Source of the DNA: Brevibacterium sp. S22
Lineage (GTDB): Bacteria > Actinomycetota > Actinomycetes > Actinomycetales > Brevibacteriaceae
Assembly: GCF_004745485.1 (NCBI RefSeq)
Contig: NZ_RHFG01000010.1
Coordinates: 62,001-126,000 of the forward strand
Reading direction: 5' to 3'
Length of the DNA stretch: 64,000 nt
Shown piece by piece: positions 50,459 to 57,841 of the stretch. The first letter of the stretch is position 1. Every line of letters begins with the position of its first letter. A program made the translations under genes and the position numbers. The notes under the pieces are model-generated. The model saw only the letters and a list, made by a program, of their open reading frames with translations. It did not search any database and was not told where the DNA came from.

Positions 50459-51240
50459 GAGTCGTACCTCTCGTAGAAACGATCAGTCACCACAGTTCTG
50501 AAATGATTTGAGGCGATTCCGGACAATCGGTTCAGCTCTGATTGAACCGTCGCTCGTGCACTGTCCAGTCGCCCCTCTTCGTATGCATCCAGGTCGAGAA
50601 TCCAGCTCGGCTCGTCAACCGGAGACAGGGTGGGGTCAATCGGTTGCCCTGCACCCAGCCGAGCTGAACGCACCAACAGAAAGGACGGTTCCACCCGATA
50701 GACGGACTCAGTCATGCTGTGGACCAAATCTGCGTTCTCGGGAGAGGCCAAGTGCCCGCCAAGAACGGCAGGGACGAAGTGCTTTTCCAAGAGACTCAAA
50801 TCTGCTTGACCGACAATTCGATTCGTATACCGATAGCCGATCCTGCTGAAGCGGGGGATGGCCGCGCACTCCGTCACTGCGTCGAGTCCAGCGAGCAAAC
50901 GATCCACAAAATCATTGTGATTCGTATAATCGGTAGATTCCAGGGCTAGGAAGTTCAAGCCAACTGACAGACTCCACTTCTCGTCTCCAGAGAAGAAGCG
51001 CATTATCCTGCCTCGGCGTTGTTCCTGAGCACCCCCGGATTGATTGAACAGAACCTCGACTTCTGTCTCCTCGCGCTTGAACGGATAGACAGTGCCGAGA
51101 TCTTCAACAATACGAGAGGCCGCCTGATCGAGGTCGAAGGTCGTCAGATCTGGCCATCGAATCTGCGCTAGAACGCGAGCGAGCGGCGGATTCTTCAACT
51201 CGGCTCGCTCTGTTTTTGGGTGCGGCAGATTATGGGTCAC
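50455..51240 (-). CDS. TIGR04255-like protein of the inserted element, first gene
   Basis: A 261-residue protein. KNPPLARVLAQIRWPDLTTFD near the start, SLSVGLNFLALESTDYTNHNDFVDRLLAGLDAV in the centre and RFSRIGYRYTNRIVG resemble the sporadically distributed TIGR04255 family (conserved P-x-xEV/A-xxI-x-F, then the YxxRxDFxxR and RxGxRYxN patterns). Function is unknown for the family. The C-terminal ILDLDAYEEGRLDSARATVQSELNRLSGIASNHFRTVVTDRFYERYD is also typical. GTG 51240 is the start. It leads the three-gene operon directly behind a box of direct and inverted TTCACAC repeats. A role in conflict or defence is a guess from patchy distribution only. Confidence 0.7.
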   Translation of the reverse strand: MTHNLPHPKTERAELKNPPLARVLAQIRWPDLTTFDLDQAASRIVEDLGTVYPFKREETEVEVLFNQSGGAQEQRRGRIMRFFSGDEKWSLSVGLNFLALESTDYTNHNDFVDRLLAGLDAVTECAAIPRFSRIGYRYTNRIVGQADLSLLEKHFVPAVLGGHLASPENADLVHSMTESVYRVEPSFLLVRSARLGAGQPIDPTLSPVDEPSWILDLDAYEEGRLDSARATVQSELNRLSGIASNHFRTVVTDRFYERYDS

Positions 51241-51242
51241 AT

Positions 51243-51276
51243 TTCACACTCTACTTCACACTCAAACACGTGTGAA
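51243..51276 (-). promoter_or_regulatory. Triple TTCACAC operator-like box before the element operon
   Basis: TTCACAC occurs at 51243-51249 and 51255-51261, 12 bases apart, with the inverse GTGTGAA at 51270-51276. The whole lies within 36 bases of the first start codon. The arrangement fits cooperative binding by a dimeric helix-turn-helix protein. Confidence 0.6.
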
Positions 51277-51298
51277 GCAATTCCTGAGCGATTCAGAC

Positions 51299-51336
51299 GG
51301 AACCGGGCCCGGCCCCGCCGAGGTGGGACCGGGGAA
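51299..51336. repeat. Right copy of 38-bp direct repeat flanking the inserted element
   Basis: This copy is identical to 48990-49027. It lies 4 bases before the doxX stop codon on the minus strand's downstream side. CGG-ATTCC joins it to the doxX end. Confidence 0.95.
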
Positions 51337-51340
51337 TCCG

Positions 51341-51748
51341 TCACTTCTTAGAGCCGCCGGAGATGAGGAGGGCGAGGCCGATCGCGGCCAGCCAGGTGTC
51401 CTTGGCCACGGCGGTGCCGTCCTCGGAGGGGCGGATGCCGTCGTCTTGGGTCATCGAGTCGATGGAGAAGTAGTTCGCGACGAGACCGGCAGCAAAGGTC
51501 GTCAGTGCGGCACCGGCGATGCGGGTGGGCACGAACGGCAGGAGCAGGGCGGAGCCGACGGCGATCTCACCGTAGGAGAGGAACTTCCCGAACTGGGCTG
51601 GGGTGAGGTTCTCGACCATGGGCACACCATTGGCGGCCATCTGCTGGAGGCCGGCGGCCGATTCCTCATCGAGGCCGAGCTTGCCGATGCCCGAGTTGAG
51701 GATGAACGCGCCGGGAACTGCGCGCAGAAGTGCGGTGCTGATCTTCAC
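51341..51748 (-). CDS. DoxX-family membrane protein
   Basis: A 135-residue protein with four predicted helices. STALLRAVPGAFILNSGIGKL starts the domain, then VENLTPAQFGKFLSYGEIAVGSALLLPFVPTRIAGAALTTFAAGLVANYF and TWLAAIGLALLISG. DoxX relatives act in membrane redox or quinone-linked processes; the role of this one is unknown. Its TGA at 51341-51343 would overlap a GTG start of the kinase gene if the inserted element were absent, so doxX, kinase and regulator were probably one operon. It is divergent from dctA across 195 bases. Confidence 0.85.
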   Translation of the reverse strand: MKISTALLRAVPGAFILNSGIGKLGLDEESAAGLQQMAANGVPMVENLTPAQFGKFLSYGEIAVGSALLLPFVPTRIAGAALTTFAAGLVANYFSIDSMTQDDGIRPSEDGTAVAKDTWLAAIGLALLISGGSKK

Positions 51749-51943
51749 GGATGTGCTCCTTCTTCAGGTGAGTCCTTACGGCTCCACATTAGCCGTGAAC
51801 TGTGTCTGTGAACACTATGAACGCAACCGAGACACCCGTCACACCGACTGGCACAGTTGTCGGGTACATCACCACCGCGGCCAGCAGTCGCGCGCGTTCG
51901 CACCCACCGACGGGTGAGTACGCGGAAACCATTTGGAGGAAAC

Positions 51944-53377
51944 ATGGCAACGTCGCCACAACAGCAAGGCGGGTCCGCCAACACGGGCAACGCCACCGCA
52001 GCGGCAACCGATCAGGGCGCCCCGCAGCGGAAGAAGGATCGCACTCACTGGCTCTACATCATGGTCATCGTCGCCGTGTTCGCCGGTGCCGCCATCGGGC
52101 TCATCGCGCCCGACGCGGGCATTGCCCTCGAACCCCTGGGCACGGCCTTCGTGGCCCTGATCAAGATGATCATCGCCCCGGTGATCTTCTGCACCATCGT
52201 CCTCGGCGTCGGGTCTGTGGCGAAGGCAGCCACCGTCGGCAAGGTCGGCGGACTGGCGCTCATCTACTTCCTGGTCATGGCGACCTTCGCCCTGGTCATC
52301 GGCCTCGTCGTCGGCAACTTCATCCACCCGGGCGACGGACTCCACCTGACCCCGTACGAAGAGTCCGGCGGAGGCGGTGACGAAGGCGGCACGGTCGCTT
52401 TCCTCATGAGCCTCATCCCCGGTGACATCCCGGTCCTGCCGACGCTCGTGCTCGCACTCCTCGTCGGATTCGCTCTGCAGTCGATGGGCAAGGCCGGCGA
52501 GCCGGTGCTGACCGGCATCAAGCACATCCAGGCCGTGGTCTTCAAGCTCATGATGATGATCATGTGGGCCGCTCCCGTCGGTGCCTTCGGTGCGATCGCC
52601 GCGGTCGTCGGCAAGACCGGCTGGGCTGCGATCGGTGCGATGGCGACCCTCATGGGTGCCTTCTACCTCACCTGTGCGCTGTTCATCGTCATCGTCCTCG
52701 GCGGTCTGCTCAAGATCGTCACCGGGCTGAACATCTTCCTGCTGCTGAAGTACCTGGGTCGTGAGTTCCTGCTCATCTTCTCCACCTCGTCGTCCGAATC
52801 GGCCCTGCCGCGCCTGATCGCGAAGATGGAGCATGCCGGTGTCTCGAAGCCGGTCGTGGGCATCACGGTGCCCACCGGCTACTCGTTCAACCTCGACGGC
52901 ACCGCAATCTACCTGACCATGGCGTCGCTGTTCGTGTCCTCGGCTATGGGCATGCCGATGTCGATCCCCGAGCAGATCTCACTGCTCGTGTTCATGATCA
53001 TCGCGTCCAAGGGTGCCGCCGGAGTCACCGGTGCGGGCCTGGCCACGCTGGCCGCCGGTCTGCAGTCGCACCGTCCCGAGCTGCTCGACGGAATGGGCGT
53101 CATCGTCGGCATCGACAAGTTCATGTCCGAGTGCCGTGCGCTGACGAACTTCACCGGCAACGCTGTGGCCACCCTGCTCATCGGCAAATGGACCAACGAG
53201 ATCGACCTCGACCACGCCCGCAACACGCTGTCCGGTCTGTCGCCGTTCGACGAGCTCTCGCTCGAGCCCGACGTTCACGGTGCGTCGACGAACGCCCCCG
53301 AGGCGGACGTGGCCCTGCCTGATCCGCACAACACAATGGCCGCCGATGGTCAGGCGAAGGCCACGATCGGGAACTGA
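51944..53377 (+). CDS. dctA: C4-dicarboxylate:cation symporter (DAACS family)
   Basis: A 477-residue secondary transporter. GTAFVALIKMIIAPVIFCTIVLGV is an early helix. FSTSSSESALPRLIAKMEHAGVSKPVVGITVPTGYSFNLDGTAIYLTMASLFVSSAMG holds the serine-rich hairpin and the NLDGT sodium/substrate motif. SKGAAGVTGAGLATLAAGLQSH is the HP2 region, and CRALTNFTGNAVATLLIGKW is the substrate-binding TM8 (Arg, Asn). ATG 51944 has GGAGGAAAC directly upstream; a longer frame lacks support. It takes up succinate, fumarate or malate with protons or sodium. The nearby CitA/DcuS-like system is the likely controller. A strong terminator follows. Confidence 0.92.
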   Translation: MATSPQQQGGSANTGNATAAATDQGAPQRKKDRTHWLYIMVIVAVFAGAAIGLIAPDAGIALEPLGTAFVALIKMIIAPVIFCTIVLGVGSVAKAATVGKVGGLALIYFLVMATFALVIGLVVGNFIHPGDGLHLTPYEESGGGGDEGGTVAFLMSLIPGDIPVLPTLVLALLVGFALQSMGKAGEPVLTGIKHIQAVVFKLMMMIMWAAPVGAFGAIAAVVGKTGWAAIGAMATLMGAFYLTCALFIVIVLGGLLKIVTGLNIFLLLKYLGREFLLIFSTSSSESALPRLIAKMEHAGVSKPVVGITVPTGYSFNLDGTAIYLTMASLFVSSAMGMPMSIPEQISLLVFMIIASKGAAGVTGAGLATLAAGLQSHRPELLDGMGVIVGIDKFMSECRALTNFTGNAVATLLIGKWTNEIDLDHARNTLSGLSPFDELSLEPDVHGASTNAPEADVALPDPHNTMAADGQAKATIGN

Positions 53378-53401
53378 CCTTCGAGCCATCCCGACTCACA
53401 C

Positions 53402-53453
53402 CACCACGGGTGCCGTCGTCCTCATCGTGAGGATGCCGGCACCCGTGGTGTTT
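53402..53453 (+). terminator. Intrinsic terminator after dctA
   Basis: CACCACGGGTGCCG (53402-53415) pairs with CGGCACCCGTGGTG (53437-53450); the interior CCTCA/TGAGG also pairs. TTTCGTCTCC follows. It lies 24 bases after the stop. Confidence 0.85.
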
Positions 53454-53683
53454 CGTCTCCCCTCGACGAGGTGGCTCTGGCCTGGCATCGCACGTGCACT
53501 GGCCGTCGTTGATGGGCGTTTGCTCGACAAGGATCGTTGACTTGCAGACTCTCTCACGCGAGGGATATCTGTTGCCCCAGAGCGACCTAGCTCGATCACA
53601 GATGTTTGCCGCCTGCTGCGGTTCGGACACGGGATCAGTGTCGAGACGAAACCTGCAACCACCAGACAGTCAGAAACTAGGGG

Positions 53684-54445
53684 TCATTCTTCCGCGCGCC
53701 ACTCACTGTCTACCAGGAAGACCTTGTCGTGGAACGGTCCGTAGTACATCGGACTCTCCCCAGCCCGAATACGACGTCCCAGATAAAGATCCTGAATATC
53801 TTCGCTGGCCGTGCGCCCGACGAACTCAATACGTCCCTCAACCGTGTTGTCACCACGTACGAAATATTCTGTAGAACCAGCTGGAAGCCACGCGGCTACA
53901 GTCATCACGTAGACGACGCGTCCTTCGACTACACCGACGACGTACTCCGCCTGATCAGCCTTTTCACTGCTTATCCCCCACCAGACCCCTCGCGTCGATT
54001 CGTGGAGCGCCTGTATGTCGTCGCCGTACTGCTCGTATGTTTGTTTAATTGAAACGACTATGAGGTTGTGATGCACCTCAGTGATATCTTCTGAGGCAAT
54101 TGAACGGAGAAGGGTTCGCACGTTGACGCGCCCATACTTGGTTGCTCCGCTGCCACGTGATTTATTCAACAGATTGTCAATACCGATGAGGTCGATGGCA
54201 GCGGCCTCGACCTTCTTTGCAGTTTCATCGTCAAGACCGTAGGCGAGAATGTCGAAGTCGTATTTTTCACGTTCGATGCGGTCACGGACCAAGTCGTTAT
54301 GACTGGACTTTGCGTGAGAGAGAACCCGGTTCCCCCTGCCTCGGCCAATGTAAAATGGCTCCTCGGTCTCTGTGTCGTAGTAGACGTAAACATAGTTGCC
54401 CAGCAGATCCGACTGAGTCTTAGAAATTCTTGGAATGATATTCAT
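53684..54445 (-). CDS. GIY-YIG domain protein (LEM-3-like)
   Basis: A 253-residue protein. Residues about 15-105 form a GIY-YIG nuclease domain: NYVYVYYDTETEEPFYIGRGRGNRVLSHAKSSHNDLVRDRI, with catalytic Arg/Tyr, then AKKVEAAAIDLIGIDNLLNKSRGSG, with the metal-binding Glu and conserved Asn. The C-terminal 140 residues (GVWWGISSEKADQAEYVVGVVEGRVVYVMTVAAW...) match nothing I can name. ATG 54445 is inside the left copy of the 41-bp IS target duplication. The IS insertion left the coding sequence whole but moved the native upstream region to 56239. Present expression would rely on the IS end or read-through. Composition is AT-richer than average. Confidence 0.75.
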   Translation of the reverse strand: MNIIPRISKTQSDLLGNYVYVYYDTETEEPFYIGRGRGNRVLSHAKSSHNDLVRDRIEREKYDFDILAYGLDDETAKKVEAAAIDLIGIDNLLNKSRGSGATKYGRVNVRTLLRSIASEDITEVHHNLIVVSIKQTYEQYGDDIQALHESTRGVWWGISSEKADQAEYVVGVVEGRVVYVMTVAAWLPAGSTEYFVRGDNTVEGRIEFVGRTASEDIQDLYLGRRIRAGESPMYYGPFHDKVFLVDSEWRAEE

Positions 54446-54484
54446 ATGCTGCTCTTCCCACGAGGCCATGGCGTAGCAATTTGA
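54444..54484. repeat. Left 41-bp target-site duplication of the IS1634-family element
   Basis: This block is identical to 56198-56238, starting ATATGCTGCTCTTCCC and ending GTAGCAATTTGA. It contains the GIY-YIG start codon. Long, variable duplications are known for IS1634. Confidence 0.95.
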
Positions 54485-56197
54485 CCTGAGTTTCACAATT
54501 TTAGTGTCCCGAGAATTTGTCCGGCAGTAGCTCTACCGCGATTTCTCTCGCCTCACCAGTGACCTCGGGATCGAAGGTGATGTCTTGGCCACCCACACGG
54601 CCAGTGAACTCTCGCAATGGCCGCAGACTCGTGATGATCTTCTTCAACGACGCGCCAGTCGCCTCCTGCATGAACCGCGATACGGCCAAGGAGGTGAACA
54701 CGAGCGTCAAGTGCGCCTCGATCGCATCCCTCTTCCGGTGAAAGATCGGCCTGGCCCTCAAGTCGGTCTTCGACATCCGGAAAGACTGCTCGACATGCCA
54801 CAGGTCGTGATAACTGCTGATCACCTCAGCAGCCGACATAGTCCCGGCCCGAATATTTGTCACGTAACCCTTGAACCCGGTCAGCTTCATGGCCCGTTCG
54901 TAAGCCTTCTCATCGAAGGCCTTCTCCTCATCCGTAACCTTGACGAACCGGGCCTTCTTCGCCGGCTTGTCTCCATCGATGATCGCCAATGCCCGGTTAC
55001 GCTGCAGGTTCAGCGTCTGCTCGTCACGCATCGCACGTTTGCGCCGGTACTGCCACACCACCCGCCACGCATCCGGATGCTCCTCAGCCGACCAGACGGG
55101 TTCGCGTCTCTTCTTCACCCGATCCGGGTCGAGTCGCTTCACACCCTTCGGGGTGATCGTGTCGATGATCTGCCCATCGGTGGTGTACTCACCATTCCAC
55201 CGAAAATGGGTCGCCAGATCGTGTGGGGCTTTCGTCTGCCGGGATCCGACGATGAACCGCAGACCGGCATCATCGAGTTCCTTCAGATTCTTGGCTGAGA
55301 GCATCCCGGCATCGGCAGCGACGACCATGTCTGTGACGTGGTGGCGGTCTTGGAAGGCTTTGATTACGGGAATGATCGTGTGAGTCTCTGCCTTCGCCCC
55401 TTCGAAGCACCCGATCTCGAGTGGGAACCCAGTCCGGTCGACGAGGAGCCCGACGACGATCTGCGGGTCGACACGGCGTTCTTTCGAGTACCCAACCTGG
55501 CGCAGAGCGTCTTCCTTCTCAGCCTCAAAATAGAGCGTCGTGACGTCATAGAGCAGCAGGCTGATGCCGGTGGTGGCAACACTGTGGGCGAAGCATTTGT
55601 CTGCGATCTTCCCGCGGTAGTCGCGCTCGTTGGCCCGTCCTAGACAGTTGAAGAACGTGTTGTGATGCGGTGACTCGATACCGAGCTCCGCAAGAACACG
55701 GAGACTGTCGACTTTCGACGCGGGTTCAACAAGTCGTGCCAGCACGAGGTGGAAGAAAGCATTATCGTTGATCACCTCGCCGAAGCCGAGTCTCTTCCAC
55801 GACTGGGTGATGGCGTCGATGAGGACGGATGACCGTGAGCCCACAACGGTTCGTGCTCGTGGTGGTTCAGCAGAATCGGTGGGTAGGCCCAGTTCGAGTT
55901 CGAGTTGTTCGGCCGCCCCATAGTCAGCGAGCTTCTCTTCCCCGGCGGTCAACAGAGCTGTCAGCTCTGCTTCTGTGTGAGCCGATCCCAGGTGTTCAAG
56001 GACCGTGACTTTGCCACGGTGTTTGCGCACGATCTGCACGGCAGTAGCCCCGGAACCGGTGGTGACTTTCCGTAGACGAGGCGACATAACCCCATCGTAG
56101 ACAGCCGATTAGTGTCCCACCAACAGAATCCCCGACCTCGTGACCAGCGCAAATACAAATAGAGTCGCGGAAGCAGCACCTAGTTGTGAAAGTCAGG
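54485..56197 (-). mobile_element. IS1634-family insertion sequence, 1713 bp
   Basis: The ends are imperfect inverted repeats: CCTGAGTTTCACAATTTTAG at 54485 inward and CCTGACTTTCACAACTAGG from 56197 inward. One transposase gene fills the element. It is bounded by a 41-bp perfect direct repeat. IS1634-family elements are known for unusually long target duplications. The copy looks intact and possibly active. Confidence 0.92.
54501..56087 (-). CDS. IS1634-family DDE transposase
   Basis: A 528-residue transposase of the IS4-superfamily IS1634 group. SVLIDAITQSWKRLGFGEVI and HNTFFNCLGRANERDY lie in the N-terminal region. LLLYDVTTLYFEAEKEDALRQVGYSKERRVDPQIVVGLLVD holds the first catalytic Asp with the characteristic DVTTLYFE. 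MVVAADAGMLSAKNLKELDDAGLRFIVGSR holds the second Asp. VEQSFRMSKTDLRARPIFHRKRDAIEAHLTLVFTSLAVSRFM carries the catalytic Glu and the Y/F-(2)-R-(3)-E-(6)-K-like signature. The frame is full length with no stop, so it is likely functional. It reads towards the GIY-YIG gene. Confidence 0.95.
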   Translation of the reverse strand: MSPRLRKVTTGSGATAVQIVRKHRGKVTVLEHLGSAHTEAELTALLTAGEEKLADYGAAEQLELELGLPTDSAEPPRARTVVGSRSSVLIDAITQSWKRLGFGEVINDNAFFHLVLARLVEPASKVDSLRVLAELGIESPHHNTFFNCLGRANERDYRGKIADKCFAHSVATTGISLLLYDVTTLYFEAEKEDALRQVGYSKERRVDPQIVVGLLVDRTGFPLEIGCFEGAKAETHTIIPVIKAFQDRHHVTDMVVAADAGMLSAKNLKELDDAGLRFIVGSRQTKAPHDLATHFRWNGEYTTDGQIIDTITPKGVKRLDPDRVKKRREPVWSAEEHPDAWRVVWQYRRKRAMRDEQTLNLQRNRALAIIDGDKPAKKARFVKVTDEEKAFDEKAYERAMKLTGFKGYVTNIRAGTMSAAEVISSYHDLWHVEQSFRMSKTDLRARPIFHRKRDAIEAHLTLVFTSLAVSRFMQEATGASLKKIITSLRPLREFTGRVGGQDITFDPEVTGEAREIAVELLPDKFSGH

Positions 56198-56238
56198 ATA
56201 TGCTGCTCTTCCCACGAGGCCATGGCGTAGCAATTTGA
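56198..56238. repeat. Right 41-bp target-site duplication of the IS1634-family element
   Basis: This block is identical to 54444-54484. Beyond it, at 56239, begins the sequence that lay upstream of the GIY-YIG gene before insertion. Confidence 0.95.
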
Positions 56239-56633
56239 GCTCGTACGCTGTTCATCCTTCTCGGCTCTAACAAATCTCTCACAAGAAGTGCCCTATGTAC
56301 CCATCTCTTTGTCGCAACCTGTAGCCCAGACCCACGATGCGTTGAAACGGCTTCCGTCAGTCCAAGGCAAGCTTCAGAGTCGGTATGTGTTCGAACCTCA
56401 CGTTGCAAAACAGCCCAAGCCGATACTGTCGCGAACCGGTCCTGTTTCGAGACCGCCGCCGATGGTGTTTTCTCATCTCCCCTTACTGTGATGCAGCCTC
56501 GTGGACATACCGAACGCAGCTGATTACCTCACATTATGGTGGTATTCAAGTAGTTTTTAAATGGTATATCTATGGCACGAAGGAAGCAGGCGGAGCTAGA
56601 ATTGAAACTAGTTCGCATGGAAGGGAGGCCGAC
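56239..56633. other. Intergenic region with probable toxin-antitoxin promoter
   Basis: These 395 bases include the displaced GIY-YIG upstream region and an AT-rich block near 56540-56580. There TTCAAG and TATATCT about 16 bases apart could be a -35/-10 pair for the antitoxin gene. No reading frame is supported. Confidence 0.4.
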
Positions 56634-57038
56634 ATGACCCCCGTAGCTTCGTCGGCACGCTCAGGAACAAACGAAAACTCGGCCTATCGTCGTGCCATTA
56701 CTGTAGACAGCCGTGAGATCGCGCAGCGGCTCAATGACGCGCTAGGCGGCACTCTGGTTTCTGCGTTGGCGGGCGCAGCAGACGCTAAGTCCTCTCACAA
56801 GTGGGCCAAGGCACACGGGCCGCAACCGCGCCAAGACAGCGTCACACGCCTGATCTTTGCCTACGAACAGTGGCAAAGAGTCTCTGAAGCCGAAGGTGAA
56901 GATGTGGCACGGATGTGGTTCATCGGTGCCAACCCTTGGCTGCAATACGACACCCCTGTCAATGCGATCAGAAATGGTCATTTTCGCCAGGTCGCCGATG
57001 CAGCCACCGCTCTCGTCGACGATTCTTTCAACGGTTGA
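56634..57038 (+). CDS. Xre/MbcA/ParS-type antitoxin
   Basis: A 134-residue protein. The N-terminal part (EIAQRLNDALGGTLVSALAGAADAKSSHKWAKAHGPQPRQDSVTRLIFAYEQWQRV) is the Xre-like helical domain. The C-terminal part (EGEDVARMWFIGANPWLQYDTPVNAIRNGHFRQVADAATALVDDSF) is the DUF2384 toxin-binding domain with the family's WF...NP.L...TP...I..G pattern. It precedes a RES-domain gene by 9 bases, the usual antitoxin-toxin order. GGGAGGCC lies just before ATG 56634. It neutralises the RES toxin by covering its active site and probably represses its own promoter. The pair is a type II system. Confidence 0.87.
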   Translation: MTPVASSARSGTNENSAYRRAITVDSREIAQRLNDALGGTLVSALAGAADAKSSHKWAKAHGPQPRQDSVTRLIFAYEQWQRVSEAEGEDVARMWFIGANPWLQYDTPVNAIRNGHFRQVADAATALVDDSFNG

Positions 57039-57047
57039 ACTCGCCCC

Positions 57048-57830
57048 ATGGTGAGCCCCCGCAAGCGCACCTGCAGACGAACCGGATTTGGGCTGAGTTT
57101 GACACCCGAATCTTCCGTGCGCGTAGCAAACGAAACTCGCGGCCCACTCGATCCTCCACCTCGTGGAGAATCGGAGAGTCGCGGAGGATGGAGCAGGTTC
57201 GACACCGTAGGACGGACCATCTACGCATGTGCTGAGAAGGCAACCGCTTTCATGGAACTGCTGGCTCCTTACCGTCAAGAAATCGGCGAACGTCGCCGAG
57301 CTTTGGTCCCCCTTGCCGAAGCTCTGGAAAGAGACGTCGACGAGCTGTGGACCGACATTGTCACAGAATGGGATCAACTAGGAAAGGAGGATGCCGGCTG
57401 GCTCCCCACGAACTTTCACACAAATCGAGCGATCTACACCATTCAGTTCCCCACTGGTTGGTGGATCGACGCGACGGCCTCCGAAACCATCGCTGCGCTG
57501 TCCGAGAAGTTCGCAGACCGTCTCACCATGTTGCATGAGCCCTTGACCATGTCACACCTCACGGGCGATGATCGCAATCTAACGTCGGCGATCGCCGAAG
57601 TTCTACGCGATCAGGTAGTCCTCGATGACGACACCAAGCCGTTGGGCATCGAATTCCTCTCTAAACATGGATCGTCATCGGCCGGTTCGGGGGTCTGCTG
57701 GGCCCACTGGATGAGCGACGATCGCAACCAATCAACACCCCAGCTACAAGTCGTTGGCAAGGACGCGATCGATCCCAATGACACCGACCTTGCCCTTGCC
57801 CAGCGCTACTGCGGCATCCGCCTGCGGTAA
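57048..57830 (+). CDS. RES-domain toxin (MbcT/ParT-like NAD-consuming or ADP-ribosylating enzyme)
   Basis: A 260-residue RES protein. The RES motif core is GGWSRFDTVGRTIYACAEKATAFMELLAPYR, containing the Tyr and Glu of the Arg-Tyr-Glu active site; the Arg is expected in the basic N-terminal RRTGFG region. TNRAIYTIQFPTGWWIDATASETIAAL and GIEFLSKHGSSSAGSGVCWAHWM follow, the last with the conserved Ser/Gly-rich strand. Characterised relatives degrade NAD+ by phosphorolysis or ADP-ribosylate targets. It forms a two-gene operon with the antitoxin at 56634. No frame damage is seen. The N-terminus is longer and more basic than in most RES toxins, so a later start is possible. Confidence 0.85.
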   Translation: MVSPRKRTCRRTGFGLSLTPESSVRVANETRGPLDPPPRGESESRGGWSRFDTVGRTIYACAEKATAFMELLAPYRQEIGERRRALVPLAEALERDVDELWTDIVTEWDQLGKEDAGWLPTNFHTNRAIYTIQFPTGWWIDATASETIAALSEKFADRLTMLHEPLTMSHLTGDDRNLTSAIAEVLRDQVVLDDDTKPLGIEFLSKHGSSSAGSGVCWAHWMSDDRNQSTPQLQVVGKDAIDPNDTDLALAQRYCGIRLR

Positions 57831-57841
57831 GCCTGGGATGC

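Larger units (their letters stand above)
48990..51336. mobile_element. 2.3-kb three-gene element bounded by 38-bp direct repeats, inserted in the kinase 5' end
   Basis: Identical 38-bp blocks bound a segment (49028-51298) holding three minus-strand genes that are less GC-rich than the flanks. The left copy is inside the kinase coding sequence and the right copy touches the doxX stop. Fusing the outer flanks through a single copy gives ...AAG AAG TGA with an overlapping GTG ACG GAT TCC CCG, a stop/start overlap that continues in the kinase frame. The element instead provides ATG at 49059 in the same frame. No integrase, transposase or terminal inverted repeat is visible, so the mechanism of entry is unknown. 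Alternatives are RecA-type or illegitimate recombination, or an integrase acting in trans. Confidence 0.8.

Noticed and set aside
54485..56197. The IS as a disruption of the GIY-YIG coding sequence
   Set aside because: The 41-bp duplication restores the start codon; the coding sequence downstream is complete, so only the upstream region was moved.
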